Of a stretch of DNA of 64,000 nt, positions 24,116 through 32,713 are shown piece after piece. A program made the position numbers and the translations under genes. The stretch's first letter is position 1. Every line of letters begins with the position of its first letter. The DNA is from JBIQJD01 sp044507695 (GTDB lineage: Bacteria > Bacteroidota > Ignavibacteria > Ignavibacteriales > Ignavibacteriaceae). The DNA lies in NCBI GenBank assembly GCA_044507695.1, contig JBIQJD010000010.1, positions 62,001 to 126,000 on the forward strand, written 5' to 3'. Below the pieces are notes generated by a model, which worked only from the letters and a program-made list of their open reading frames with translations, did not search any database and had not been told where the DNA came from.

Positions 24116-26191
24116 ATGAAAACAGCAAACAGATTAATAAAAGAAAAAAGTCCCTACCTGCTTCAGCATGCATATAATCCTGTTGATTGGTTTCCGTGGA
24201 GTGATGAAGCATTTAAAAAAGCGAAAAAGGAGGATAAGCCTGTCTTTCTTTCAATCGGTTATTCAACCTGCCATTGGTGCCATGTAATGGAAAAAGAATC
24301 ATTTGAAGATGAAGAAATTGCCGCATTACTGAATGATGCATTTATATCAATTAAAGTTGATAGGGAAGAGCGTCCAGATATTGATGGCATTTATATGACT
24401 GTTTGCCAGATGCTTACTGGCAGCGGCGGCTGGCCTTTAACGATTGTGATGACTCCGGATAAAAAACCATTTTTTGCAGGCACATATTTTCCAAAGGTAA
24501 ACCGTTTTGGCAGAAGCGGAATGCTTGAGCTTGTACCAAGATTAAAAAATGTTTGGCTTCAGCGTAAAGATGATATATTAAAATCAGCTGATGAAATTTC
24601 GGCGGCACTTGTTCAGGCTGCTGAAATTAATTTTGATGAAAAAATTGATGACAATGTTTTTAACAGTGCATTTAGTGAATTCAACTCGAGATTTGATAAA
24701 GAATACGGCGGTTTTAACAGAGCGCCAAAATTTCCAACACCACATAATTTTTATTTTTTGTTAAGATATTGGAAACGCACAGGAAATAATGATGCACTTG
24801 AAATGGTACTGAAAACATTAACTGAAATGAGAAAGGGGGGAATCTACGATCATATTGGGTTTGGATTTCATCGCTATTCAACTGATCGGCAATGGCTTGT
24901 GCCGCATTTTGAAAAGATGCTGTATGATCAGGCGCTGATTTGTACCGCATATATTGAAGCGTATCTTGCTTTAAAAAACGATGAGTTTAAAACTACAGCA
25001 GATGAAATTCTTAATTATGTTTTGCGTGATATGACTTCCGGGGAAGGTGCGTTTTATTCCGCGGAGGATGCTGATAGTGAAGGTGTTGAAGGTAAGTTTT
25101 ATTTATGGAAAGCAGATGAAATAAAAAAATTATTAAATGATAATACAGATTTATTTTTAAAAATCTTTAACGTAAAACCTGAAGGCAACTGGATTGATCA
25201 GGTGCACGGCAGTTCTGATGGAACAAATATCCTTCATCTTAAAAAATCATTTAAAGAATTTGCCGATGAAGAGGGTATTTCAGAATCAGAAGTGAAAGAT
25301 AAACTTTCGTCTGCCAGAAAAATTCTGTTTAATTATAGAAAGAAAAGAGTTCATCCTTACAAAGATGATAAAATATTAGCTGATTGGAACGGGCTGATGA
25401 TTTCTGCGTTTGCAAAGGCGGCACAGGCATTTAATAATTCTGATTATTTATTAGCAGCAGAAAAAGCAGCAGATTTTATTTTAAATAAAATGATGACGAA
25501 AGACGGCAGACTTATTCATCGTTACAGGGATGGCGAAGCAGCACTTGCTGCTAATGCAGATGATTACTCTTTTATGATTGCTGCTTTGATTGATCTTTAT
25601 GAAACCGGATTTAATATCAAATATTTACAAGCTGCTCTAAAATTGAATGAAGATTTCATAAAATTTTTCTGGGATAATAATAAAGGCGGATTCTTCTTCA
25701 CTCCTGTTGATGGTGAAGAATTAATTGTAAGGCAAAAAGAAATGTATGATGGTGCAGTTCCATCAGCAAATTCAATTGCAGTTTTAAATCTGTTAAGGAT
25801 ATCAAGAATAACAGGTGAGATTAGTTATGAAGAAAAGGCAAACAGAATTCTACGCGTGTTCTCGCGTGCAATTAATGCATCACCTGCTGCGTTTTCGCAA
25901 GCATTAACCGCATATGATTTTGCTGCAGGTTCTTCAAAAGAAATAGTGATTGTTGGAAACCCGGAAGATGAAAAAACAAAACAATTGATACTCAAAATAA
26001 GAGAGAAGTTTATTCCTAATAAAATTGTTCTGTTAAAAAATCCGGATAAAAAAAATGAGCTGGAAAACATTGCACCATATACCAAATCATTTTCTGCATT
26101 AAACAGCAAAGCTTCAGTTTATGTTTGTAAGAATTTTACCTGCAGTTTACCGGTTAATAATTCTGATGATCTTGAAAAATTACTTCAATAA
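24116..26191 (+). CDS. YyaL-type thioredoxin-domain / (alpha/alpha)6-barrel protein (DUF255)
   Basis: 691-residue soluble protein. Residues ~1-165 are the DUF255 thioredoxin-like domain with active site C52-H-W-C55 (YSTCHWCHVMEKESFED). The remaining part has the glycosidase-like (alpha/alpha)6 barrel typical of YyaL/SPATA20: GGFNRAPKFPTPHNF, GGIYDHIGFGFHRYS, HFEKMLYDQA, YSAEDADSEGVEGKFY. Conserved over bacteria and animals but without a well-established reaction. Length and motif order are normal. Converges with the DUF1330 gene 6 bp away. Confidence 0.9.
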   Translation: MKTANRLIKEKSPYLLQHAYNPVDWFPWSDEAFKKAKKEDKPVFLSIGYSTCHWCHVMEKESFEDEEIAALLNDAFISIKVDREERPDIDGIYMTVCQMLTGSGGWPLTIVMTPDKKPFFAGTYFPKVNRFGRSGMLELVPRLKNVWLQRKDDILKSADEISAALVQAAEINFDEKIDDNVFNSAFSEFNSRFDKEYGGFNRAPKFPTPHNFYFLLRYWKRTGNNDALEMVLKTLTEMRKGGIYDHIGFGFHRYSTDRQWLVPHFEKMLYDQALICTAYIEAYLALKNDEFKTTADEILNYVLRDMTSGEGAFYSAEDADSEGVEGKFYLWKADEIKKLLNDNTDLFLKIFNVKPEGNWIDQVHGSSDGTNILHLKKSFKEFADEEGISESEVKDKLSSARKILFNYRKKRVHPYKDDKILADWNGLMISAFAKAAQAFNNSDYLLAAEKAADFILNKMMTKDGRLIHRYRDGEAALAANADDYSFMIAALIDLYETGFNIKYLQAALKLNEDFIKFFWDNNKGGFFFTPVDGEELIVRQKEMYDGAVPSANSIAVLNLLRISRITGEISYEEKANRILRVFSRAINASPAAFSQALTAYDFAAGSSKEIVIVGNPEDEKTKQLILKIREKFIPNKIVLLKNPDKKNELENIAPYTKSFSALNSKASVYVCKNFTCSLPVNNSDDLEKLLQ

Positions 26192-26197
26192 AAAATT

Positions 26198-26485
26198 TCA
26201 TAATCCTTCAACAACAATCATTCTTGATTCAGCAGTTTCATGCCTGAGCTTTTTTGCTTCAGCATATTCGGGTGAGTTCCACCATTCTCTTGCTCTTTCA
26301 ACTGAATCAAATTGAAGTATAACTACGCGTTCAGGATCGGCAGTGCCTTCCAGCTTTTCAGCTTTGCCGCCGCGTACTATAAATTTTCCACCAAATTTTG
26401 AAACTGCTTCGGTAGACATTTTTTTGTAATCTTCATAACGAACCGGATCATTTACTTTTATCTCTACAATTACAAATGCGGGCAT
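26198..26485 (-). CDS. DUF1330-family protein
   Basis: 95 residues, ferredoxin-like fold family of small proteins. PAFVIVEIKVNDPVRYEDYKKM, GGKFIVRGGKAEKLEG, RVVILQFDSVERAREWWNSPEY are the usual DUF1330 blocks; the length is normal. Good AAGGAG site. The function of the family is unknown. Transcribed towards the end of the YyaL-type gene. Confidence 0.88.
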   Translation of the reverse strand: MPAFVIVEIKVNDPVRYEDYKKMSTEAVSKFGGKFIVRGGKAEKLEGTADPERVVILQFDSVERAREWWNSPEYAEAKKLRHETAESRMIVVEGL

Positions 26486-26521
26486 AATTCTCCTTTTAAT
26501 TAGTTTGTGCAGAATTTATAT

Positions 26522-28306
26522 CTATTCATTTCTTTTTATGTAAGATGTTCTTTTCAAGGGTTCATCTTCATCTAAAAAAATTTTGTAAAGAACGGGATCG
26601 GTTAAAACTTCATCTGTTTTTTTCACTTCACCATCAAGTAAAAATTCATTGTTAATCAATCGTACTCCGTGGCTGTAATCAACATAGGTATCAATATGAA
26701 TATTTGTTGCCGGCTGAATCGGATTTCCATCAAGCCTATGCCAGCCGTAAATTGTAACATGATGAGTGCGTGATGTATCTTCAAGTTTGCTGCTTATAAT
26801 TATATCTTTTTTTATTCCCGCAGTGAGGTTTCCCTTCATCCCATTTTTTGAAATCATTTGTGAATCAATATCGTTATTGTGAATTACAAACTGCTGAACA
26901 AGTTCATTCCTGTTGCCGACAGGTGCATAAAACTGTGGTTCAAGTTTATTCCCGGAATGAAGATATATATCATCAACTATTTTTTTTGTGGGGAGTACAG
27001 CACCGAAAAGATCAGCTATTTTTTGTGCAGTAAACGGACCCATAGGAACGCGGAAGAAATCAGAATCACTTCCAACTCCAAGATAATCCGGCATAACAAA
27101 ATATTTTACTTTATGTTTTTTATTTTCTGCATCAGTAAATTCAGTTTCAATGGATATTAATTGCCGGAGGAATTCCGGAATGTTACCTGAAGAAATTTCT
27201 TTAAATATTTCTGTTTCTCTTTCTTCAAAAGAAAGATTCATTATTCGCTTCATAAATTCAGAACCGCCAGCGGCATCTGCCGCTCTTGGCGGAATTGTAA
27301 GATGTGCCGGAAGATTTTTTTCAAGCTGAATCCATTTTGAATAAACACTTCTGCTGCCGTAATATTTGTAATCCTTTTCATCGTTAGAAGTGCCGGAAAG
27401 AATACCATGTATAAAGCCATTTCGTTCAACCTGAACTGTGTGGTAGATTTCTTTCAATGGATTCTTCTTTAAAATGAATTGAATTCTTCCATCCAAAGCT
27501 GTGTGCCTGACAAAGTTTTCATCCTCAGAACTATTGAAAGAAAATTCTTTTGAAAAATAACCCTGCATAATTCTGCTTCTGTACCAGGTACCGCCGGTGG
27601 GGGAGACAAATGTTTTGCCGTTATAAAGTGCAACGCTGTCATTATATGCAATTACATTTAAGTAATGATCTGCAGAAGCTTTGAGCCATGAAATAATTTT
27701 ATCACCGTATTCATGTTCATAACCATAATTGCTGTCAAGAAAAGAAATTCTTTTTACGTAGGAAGGTATTTCATTAAAAACATCAAGAAAACTAAAGATA
27801 AATCTGCCGCCGCCGCTGTGTCCTGTTAATGTAACTTCAACTTTATATTTGTTGAACAAGCCGAGAAGGTATTCAACAAGATTGCTAATAATAATTTTAT
27901 AATCCGGATGCGCACTCTTCCATGCAGGCCAGCTCTTCTGTGAAGCTTCAAGATAAATTATTACGAAATTATAATCGCTTACATTTTCGCGCAGAAATCT
28001 TGTCTGTGCACCGATATGCTGAATATCGAAATGCCAGTCATCATCCGGTTCAGTAATTTTACCAATTGTTTGTTCAATTGTATTCCCGTTTGGCAGAGAA
28101 AAAAATATTAATTGTACCGGCTTGTCTGGTTTAAATTTTTCAGGAGCGGGCGCATTGATGTGAATCTTTATTTCCGGTTCAAAATAAAAAGTAACTACCT
28201 GTTCATTATAATAAGGACTTATATAAAAACCCGGAAGTTTTAACTGCGGATAGTGATTAACAGTAAAAACTAAAAGGAAAAAAATTCCTGCCGATGTATT
28301 GACCAT
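26522..28306 (-). CDS. Exported alpha/beta-hydrolase-like protein of unknown specificity
   Basis: 594 residues with a hydrophobic N-terminus (AGIFFLLVFTV), probably a signal peptide or anchor. The first half has a serine-hydrolase nucleophile elbow TLTGHSGGGRFIF with Ser164 in GxSxG, followed by FLDSNYGYEH and a strand-helix pattern that fits an alpha/beta hydrolase. The second half (from ~340) has no clear motif; it has HHVTIYGWHRLDGNPIQPA and a beta-rich character. I do not recognise the family. Single gene, 36 bp before DUF1330; it lies 174 bp from the T9SS gene end. Confidence 0.65.
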   Translation of the reverse strand: MVNTSAGIFFLLVFTVNHYPQLKLPGFYISPYYNEQVVTFYFEPEIKIHINAPAPEKFKPDKPVQLIFFSLPNGNTIEQTIGKITEPDDDWHFDIQHIGAQTRFLRENVSDYNFVIIYLEASQKSWPAWKSAHPDYKIIISNLVEYLLGLFNKYKVEVTLTGHSGGGRFIFSFLDVFNEIPSYVKRISFLDSNYGYEHEYGDKIISWLKASADHYLNVIAYNDSVALYNGKTFVSPTGGTWYRSRIMQGYFSKEFSFNSSEDENFVRHTALDGRIQFILKKNPLKEIYHTVQVERNGFIHGILSGTSNDEKDYKYYGSRSVYSKWIQLEKNLPAHLTIPPRAADAAGGSEFMKRIMNLSFEERETEIFKEISSGNIPEFLRQLISIETEFTDAENKKHKVKYFVMPDYLGVGSDSDFFRVPMGPFTAQKIADLFGAVLPTKKIVDDIYLHSGNKLEPQFYAPVGNRNELVQQFVIHNNDIDSQMISKNGMKGNLTAGIKKDIIISSKLEDTSRTHHVTIYGWHRLDGNPIQPATNIHIDTYVDYSHGVRLINNEFLLDGEVKKTDEVLTDPVLYKIFLDEDEPLKRTSYIKRNE

Positions 28307-28432
28307 TCCAATAGGCGTTTAATGAATAATGGAAAATATCAGAACGGCAGTTAAAATGAAAATATAAATTTGGCAAAATAAAGTTTAATCTATTTAAATT
28401 AGTACCTTCAAAATAAAAGCTTCTGCTGATAG

Positions 28433-28470
28433 AAAAAGGTAAGAGGATTTTTAAAAAAATTTCTCTTACC
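28433..28470 (-). terminator. Intrinsic terminator of the T9SS cargo gene
   Basis: On the minus strand GGTAAGAG pairs with CTCTTACC (8-bp arms, 17-base loop) and is followed by CTTTTTCT. It lies 11 bp beyond the stop codon of the gene. Confidence 0.75.
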
Positions 28471-28480
28471 CGATAGAAAT

Positions 28481-29323
28481 TTATTTGAGCAATGTCATTT
28501 TAAATGATTTTACAAAATTTCCGGCACGCAGCTGAACGAGGTAAGTTCCGCTTGCTAAATTTTCTCCTGAGAACAATTTCTTATAATTACCAGGAGATTG
28601 ATTTTCATTAACCAGTACAGAAATTTCATTCCCTAGCATATCAAAAACTTTAAGCTGAACAAATGATTCATTAGGAATGGAATATTCAATTATGGTAGCA
28701 GGATTGAAAGGGTTTGGATAATTTTGATTCAATTTAAAATTAGTAATAGTGATATTTTTATCATCCACATCAACAACACCACCGTAAAAAAGATCATCAA
28801 TCAATGCAATTGAACCTGCAGCATCTGAGCTGCTTGTATCACCAATTACAATTGATATTTGTGCGGAATCAGGCTGCCCTTCGGCAAAATAACTGATCGG
28901 CACAGCGAACTGAGTATAAACAGTTGCTGCTTCAAAAATTTCAACAGAACCGCCGCCAATAAATTGAGAATTACTATAAAGGATAATCGCAATTATTAAT
29001 TGCTGCGCATTGTTTATCGGAGAAAATTTATAAAAACCCTGGAGACTGCCGTGTCTTTGTGATACCGGGAATGAAGTTGAATTTAGAAGCGGAGGGAAAG
29101 CTCCGCCGCTCGTTTGCAATACTTCAAGCCTTGCAGCTTTTGATCCGGAATGGCTGTCATCTGATGGCGTTATTGGTTCTGCAAATCCGGGAATGTTTAA
29201 AGGCGCCCATCCTTCAGGAATATTTCCGTTCCATGTTTCAAATCCGGCATTAGGAATTTCCTGAGCAAATAAATATGATAACGAAAACATGCACAGCAAA
29301 AAGGCAGGTAAAATTTTTTTCAT
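28481..29323 (-). CDS. Secreted protein with type IX secretion C-terminal sorting domain
   Basis: 280 residues. Signal peptide (ILPAFLLCMFSLSYLFAQ). The central part begins IPNAGFETWNGNIPEGWAP and reads like a carbohydrate-binding-type beta-sandwich. The last ~80 residues are a T9SS type A sorting domain: LNQNYPNPFNPATIIEYSIP, then LKVFDMLGNEISVLVNENQSPG, YKKLFSGENLASGTYLVQLRAG and a C-terminal FVKSFKMTLLK. It is carried across the outer membrane and the sorting domain is cut off by the Por machinery. The binding function is inference. Confidence 0.87.
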   Translation of the reverse strand: MKKILPAFLLCMFSLSYLFAQEIPNAGFETWNGNIPEGWAPLNIPGFAEPITPSDDSHSGSKAARLEVLQTSGGAFPPLLNSTSFPVSQRHGSLQGFYKFSPINNAQQLIIAIILYSNSQFIGGGSVEIFEAATVYTQFAVPISYFAEGQPDSAQISIVIGDTSSSDAAGSIALIDDLFYGGVVDVDDKNITITNFKLNQNYPNPFNPATIIEYSIPNESFVQLKVFDMLGNEISVLVNENQSPGNYKKLFSGENLASGTYLVQLRAGNFVKSFKMTLLK

Positions 29324-29423
29324 AGAAACCTCGTGGTAATTTCAAATGAATATATATTCTTTTGAAAAGCCCAGGTTTGCTCTTAGTCATCAATTTGAGA
29401 TTAATTTTAGAAAAGAAATAAAA

Positions 29424-29447
29424 AACCTCATGAGCATTCATGAGGTT
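29424..29447 (-). terminator. Terminator of the pyruvate dehydrogenase operon
   Basis: AACCTCATGA-GCAT-TCATGAGGTT, a 10-bp perfect stem with a 4-base loop. On the minus strand it is followed by a T-rich tract, and it lies 26 bp after the lpdA stop. Confidence 0.8.
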
Positions 29448-29472
29448 GTGATGAATGATATTCGGTAAAGCT

Positions 29473-30885
29473 TTATCGTTTTGGTCTGTAAACGTGAGTA
29501 CTCTGTCCAAAGAATACTTCTGCAGATTCCATTACAGTTTCTGATAAAGTAGGATGCGGATGAATAGTTAATTTAAGATCGGTTGCATTCGCACCCATTT
29601 CAATAGCAAGCACACCTTCTGCAATTAATTCACCTGCACCGGGGCCGCAAATGCCAACACCTAAAATTCTTTCAGTTCCCGGTTCGATAATTAATTTTGT
29701 AACACCGTCAAACCGATCGAGTGTTGTAGCTCTTCCGCTTGCTGCCCATGGAAATTTTGCAGCTTCATACTTTATGCCTTTTTCTTTTGCCTGATTTTCA
29801 GTTAATCCTGCCCATGCAATTTCAGGATCAGTAAAAACAACAGCCGGAATTGCAAGCGGTTCAAATGCAGCTTTGTGTCCGGCAATTACTTCAACTGCCA
29901 CTCTTCCTTCATGTGATGCTTTGTGTGCAAGCATTGGTTCTCCGGCAATATCACCGATTGCAAAAATGTTTTTATCATCTGTTTGCATTTGTTTGTTAAC
30001 CACAATCCAGCCGCGTTCATTTACTTTTACACTTGTATTTTCTAAACCTAATCCTTTAGTTTCTGGTCTTCTGCCGATAGACATCAAAACATAATCATAC
30101 TTATCTTCTGTTGTGTTTCCATCCTTATCCTGAATCTTAACCTTAATCCCATTTTTCTCTTCCTTCATCTCAACAACTTTAGAATTGAGCATTATTTTTT
30201 CATAACTTTTTTCAATTCTTTTCTGAAGATGTGAAACAAGATCACGATCGGCACCTGGCAAAATACCCGGGAGCATTTCAACTACTGAAACTTTTGTCCC
30301 GAGTGCTGCATAAACCGATGCAAGTTCAAGTCCAATATAGCCGCCGCCAATTACAAGAAGTCTTTTGGGTATTTCAGGAAGATCAAGCGCTGTTGTTGAA
30401 TTAAGCAGTCTTTTTGAATCAATAGTTAGTGATGGGATATATGTAATAACAGAACCTGTTGCAATAATTGCTTTTTCAAATTTATGTTCGTCGGTTCCGC
30501 CATCATGCTTTTGGATTTTTAAAGTAGTTGAATTAATAAATGACGCCGTACCGCGGATATAGTTAATTTTTCTTTGCTTTGAAAGTTGTCCTAATCCGCC
30601 TGTAAGTTTTGCAACTACATTGTTTTTCCAATCGCGTAATTTATTTATATCAATTTTCGGATCACCAAATTTAATTCCCCAATGTTCTGCTTCTTTTGCT
30701 TCATTGATTAATTTAGCTGCATGAAGAAGAGCTTTTGAAGGGATGCATCCACGGTAAAGACAAACACCGCCGGGATTCAATTCCTTATCAATTAAAGTTA
30801 CATTCATACCAAGATCAGCAGCGAGAAATGCAGCAGCATAACCGCCCGGCCCGCCGCCGATTATAGTTACCTGTTTTTTATCCAT
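29473..30885 (-). CDS. lpdA: Dihydrolipoyl dehydrogenase (E3)
   Basis: FAD enzyme that reoxidises dihydrolipoamide with NAD+ in the pyruvate dehydrogenase complex. 470 residues. FAD motif IIGGGPGGYAAAF; redox disulfide C42/C47 in GGVCLYRGCIPSK; NAD site LLVIGGGYIGLELASVYAALG; the C-terminal interface has the active-site His-Glu pair in HPHPTLSETVMES. Third gene of the PDH operon, 68 bp after aceF, with a hairpin in the gap. The terminator follows, so the operon ends here. Confidence 0.96.
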   Translation of the reverse strand: MDKKQVTIIGGGPGGYAAAFLAADLGMNVTLIDKELNPGGVCLYRGCIPSKALLHAAKLINEAKEAEHWGIKFGDPKIDINKLRDWKNNVVAKLTGGLGQLSKQRKINYIRGTASFINSTTLKIQKHDGGTDEHKFEKAIIATGSVITYIPSLTIDSKRLLNSTTALDLPEIPKRLLVIGGGYIGLELASVYAALGTKVSVVEMLPGILPGADRDLVSHLQKRIEKSYEKIMLNSKVVEMKEEKNGIKVKIQDKDGNTTEDKYDYVLMSIGRRPETKGLGLENTSVKVNERGWIVVNKQMQTDDKNIFAIGDIAGEPMLAHKASHEGRVAVEVIAGHKAAFEPLAIPAVVFTDPEIAWAGLTENQAKEKGIKYEAAKFPWAASGRATTLDRFDGVTKLIIEPGTERILGVGICGPGAGELIAEGVLAIEMGANATDLKLTIHPHPTLSETVMESAEVFFGQSTHVYRPKR

Positions 30886-30903
30886 TATAATTCCTTTTAG
30901 ATA

Positions 30904-30943
30904 AAGCAGTAACTTCTGAGTTAATCATCAAAAATTACTGCTT
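30904..30943 (-). promoter_or_regulatory. Intercistronic hairpin between aceF and lpdA
   Basis: AAGCAGTAA and TTACTGCTT, 9-bp perfect arms with a 22-base loop, entirely within the 68-bp gap. The lpdA ribosome-binding site (AAGGA) follows about ten bases later. It could tune E3 output or serve as an RNA processing or stability element. Confidence 0.5.
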
Positions 30944-30953
30944 ACTTAATTCA

Positions 30954-32648
30954 TTATCCTTCAACTAAAATTTTTATTGGCTGTTCAAGAGCTTCGCAAA
31001 CCCATCTTAAAAATCTTGCAGCATCTGCACCATCAATAATTCTGTGATCATAAGATAAAGAAAGCGGAAGCATCAGACGCGGCTCAAATTCTCCGGTTTC
31101 TTTATTGTACACTGGTTCATAGCTTCCTCTTGATACACCAAGAATAGCAACTTCGGGAATGTTAACAATTGGAGTGAATGAAGTGCCGCCGATTCCGCCA
31201 AGATTTGTAATTGTAAAGCAGCCGCCCTGCAAGTCTTCAAGCCCGATTTTTCTATTGCGAGCTTTATCTGCAATTTCATTCATCTCAACTGATAGCTGTG
31301 TAAGATTTTTCTTATCTGTATCTTTTATAACCGGAACGATCAATCCATGTTCTGTATCAACAGCAATTCCAATATTAAAATATTTTTTATAGATAATTTC
31401 TTTCTTATCCATATCAATACTGCTGTTGAATTGGGGATAAACCTTCATAGCAGCAGTAACTACTTTTAATAAAATTGCTGTAACAGTAAGCTTTCCTCCA
31501 GCTTTTTCAATTTTAGGATTGAAAGCTTTTCTTGTTTTTTCAAGTTCTGTAATATCGGCTTTATCATGCTGAGTAACGTGAGGAATGGAAACCCATGCAT
31601 AGCTTAAATGGTCTGCTGTTTTAGAGCGGACGTTGCTCATTGGTTTTCTTTCCACTTCACCAAACTTGCTGAAATCAGGCAAGGTTTCTTTTTTGATTCC
31701 CAGTCCGCCGCCAGTACCGCCGGCATTTTGCTCATGCAATTTTTTGGAAAAAGCTTTTACATCATCCATTGAAATTCTGCCGCCCGGGCCGGTGCCTTTA
31801 ACCTGGTTTATATCAACACCAATTTCACGTGCAAGTCTTCTAACAGATGGAGCGGCAGGTGCAGCGCTTTTAGTTATCGGCGGCTGGTTATCTATCTCAC
31901 CAGGCTGAAATGATTCAACTTCACCTTTAGCTTCTTTTGTTTCTTCTTTAACAGAAGGTTTACTCTCTTTCTTCTCAGGTTTTGTTTCTGTTTTTTCTTC
32001 GGCTATTGGTTTTTCAGGTTCAGCCGCACCTTCGGGAGATTCTATCTTGAATAATGTTTGTCCCACTTTTGCTTTCTCACCTGATTTAATGAGAATTTCC
32101 TTTACAACACCGTTAACTGTTGACGGAACTTCGATTGTAGCTTTATCAGTTTCAATCTCAAGCAGTGCCTGATCTGTTTCAATATTATCACCTTCTTTTA
32201 CAAGAACATTTAATACATCTGCTGATTCAATATTTTCTCCAAGATCAGGAAGTTTGAATTCAATTATTCCTTTTTGTCCTTCAGGCTTTTTAATTGCAGG
32301 AGGAGCTTTCTCTTCAGTTTTTTCAGCTTCAGCTTTCTTTTCAGTTTTTGGAGCTGATTTTTCTTCTTTTACTTCTTCAGCTTTCGGTTTTTGTTCTGAT
32401 GTTTGCTCGCCGGAATCTTCTAAAGTTATTATTGTTTGTCCAACCTTAATTTTATCGCCGGATTTAATTAGTACTTCTTTTATTTTTCCCGCAATGGTTG
32501 AAGGAACCTCAATAGTTGCTTTGTCTGTTTCTATTTCGATTACTGACTGATCTACTTCAATAGTACCTCCGGGCTTAACAAGAACATTCAGCACATCAGC
32601 CGATTCAATATTTTCACCAAGATCCGGTAATTTTAATTCTTTAGCCAT
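30954..32648 (-). CDS. aceF: Dihydrolipoamide acetyltransferase (E2) with two lipoyl domains
   Basis: Core of the pyruvate dehydrogenase complex. 564 residues. Two lipoyl domains with modified lysines K43 and K169 in DKATIEVPS, nearly identical and joined by Glu/Lys/Ala/Pro-rich linkers. E3/E1-binding domain near 260-300 (APSVRRLAREIGVDINQVKGTGPGGRI). C-terminal catalytic chloramphenicol-acetyltransferase-like domain with NLGGIGGTSFTPI and the catalytic YDHRIIDGADAARFL (His and Asp). Normal length for a two-lipoyl E2. Lies 65 bp after aceE. Confidence 0.96.
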   Translation of the reverse strand: MAKELKLPDLGENIESADVLNVLVKPGGTIEVDQSVIEIETDKATIEVPSTIAGKIKEVLIKSGDKIKVGQTIITLEDSGEQTSEQKPKAEEVKEEKSAPKTEKKAEAEKTEEKAPPAIKKPEGQKGIIEFKLPDLGENIESADVLNVLVKEGDNIETDQALLEIETDKATIEVPSTVNGVVKEILIKSGEKAKVGQTLFKIESPEGAAEPEKPIAEEKTETKPEKKESKPSVKEETKEAKGEVESFQPGEIDNQPPITKSAAPAAPSVRRLAREIGVDINQVKGTGPGGRISMDDVKAFSKKLHEQNAGGTGGGLGIKKETLPDFSKFGEVERKPMSNVRSKTADHLSYAWVSIPHVTQHDKADITELEKTRKAFNPKIEKAGGKLTVTAILLKVVTAAMKVYPQFNSSIDMDKKEIIYKKYFNIGIAVDTEHGLIVPVIKDTDKKNLTQLSVEMNEIADKARNRKIGLEDLQGGCFTITNLGGIGGTSFTPIVNIPEVAILGVSRGSYEPVYNKETGEFEPRLMLPLSLSYDHRIIDGADAARFLRWVCEALEQPIKILVEG

Positions 32649-32713
32649 TTTAATTCCTGTTGTCTTCTAAGTTGATTTGATAAATAACTTTCTTATTTAC
32701 AGAATCTTTTGGA

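Noticed and set aside
29250..29510. 86-codon frame on the minus strand covering the end of lpdA
   Set aside because: It spans the operon terminator and the start of the T9SS gene, and its content is not protein-like.
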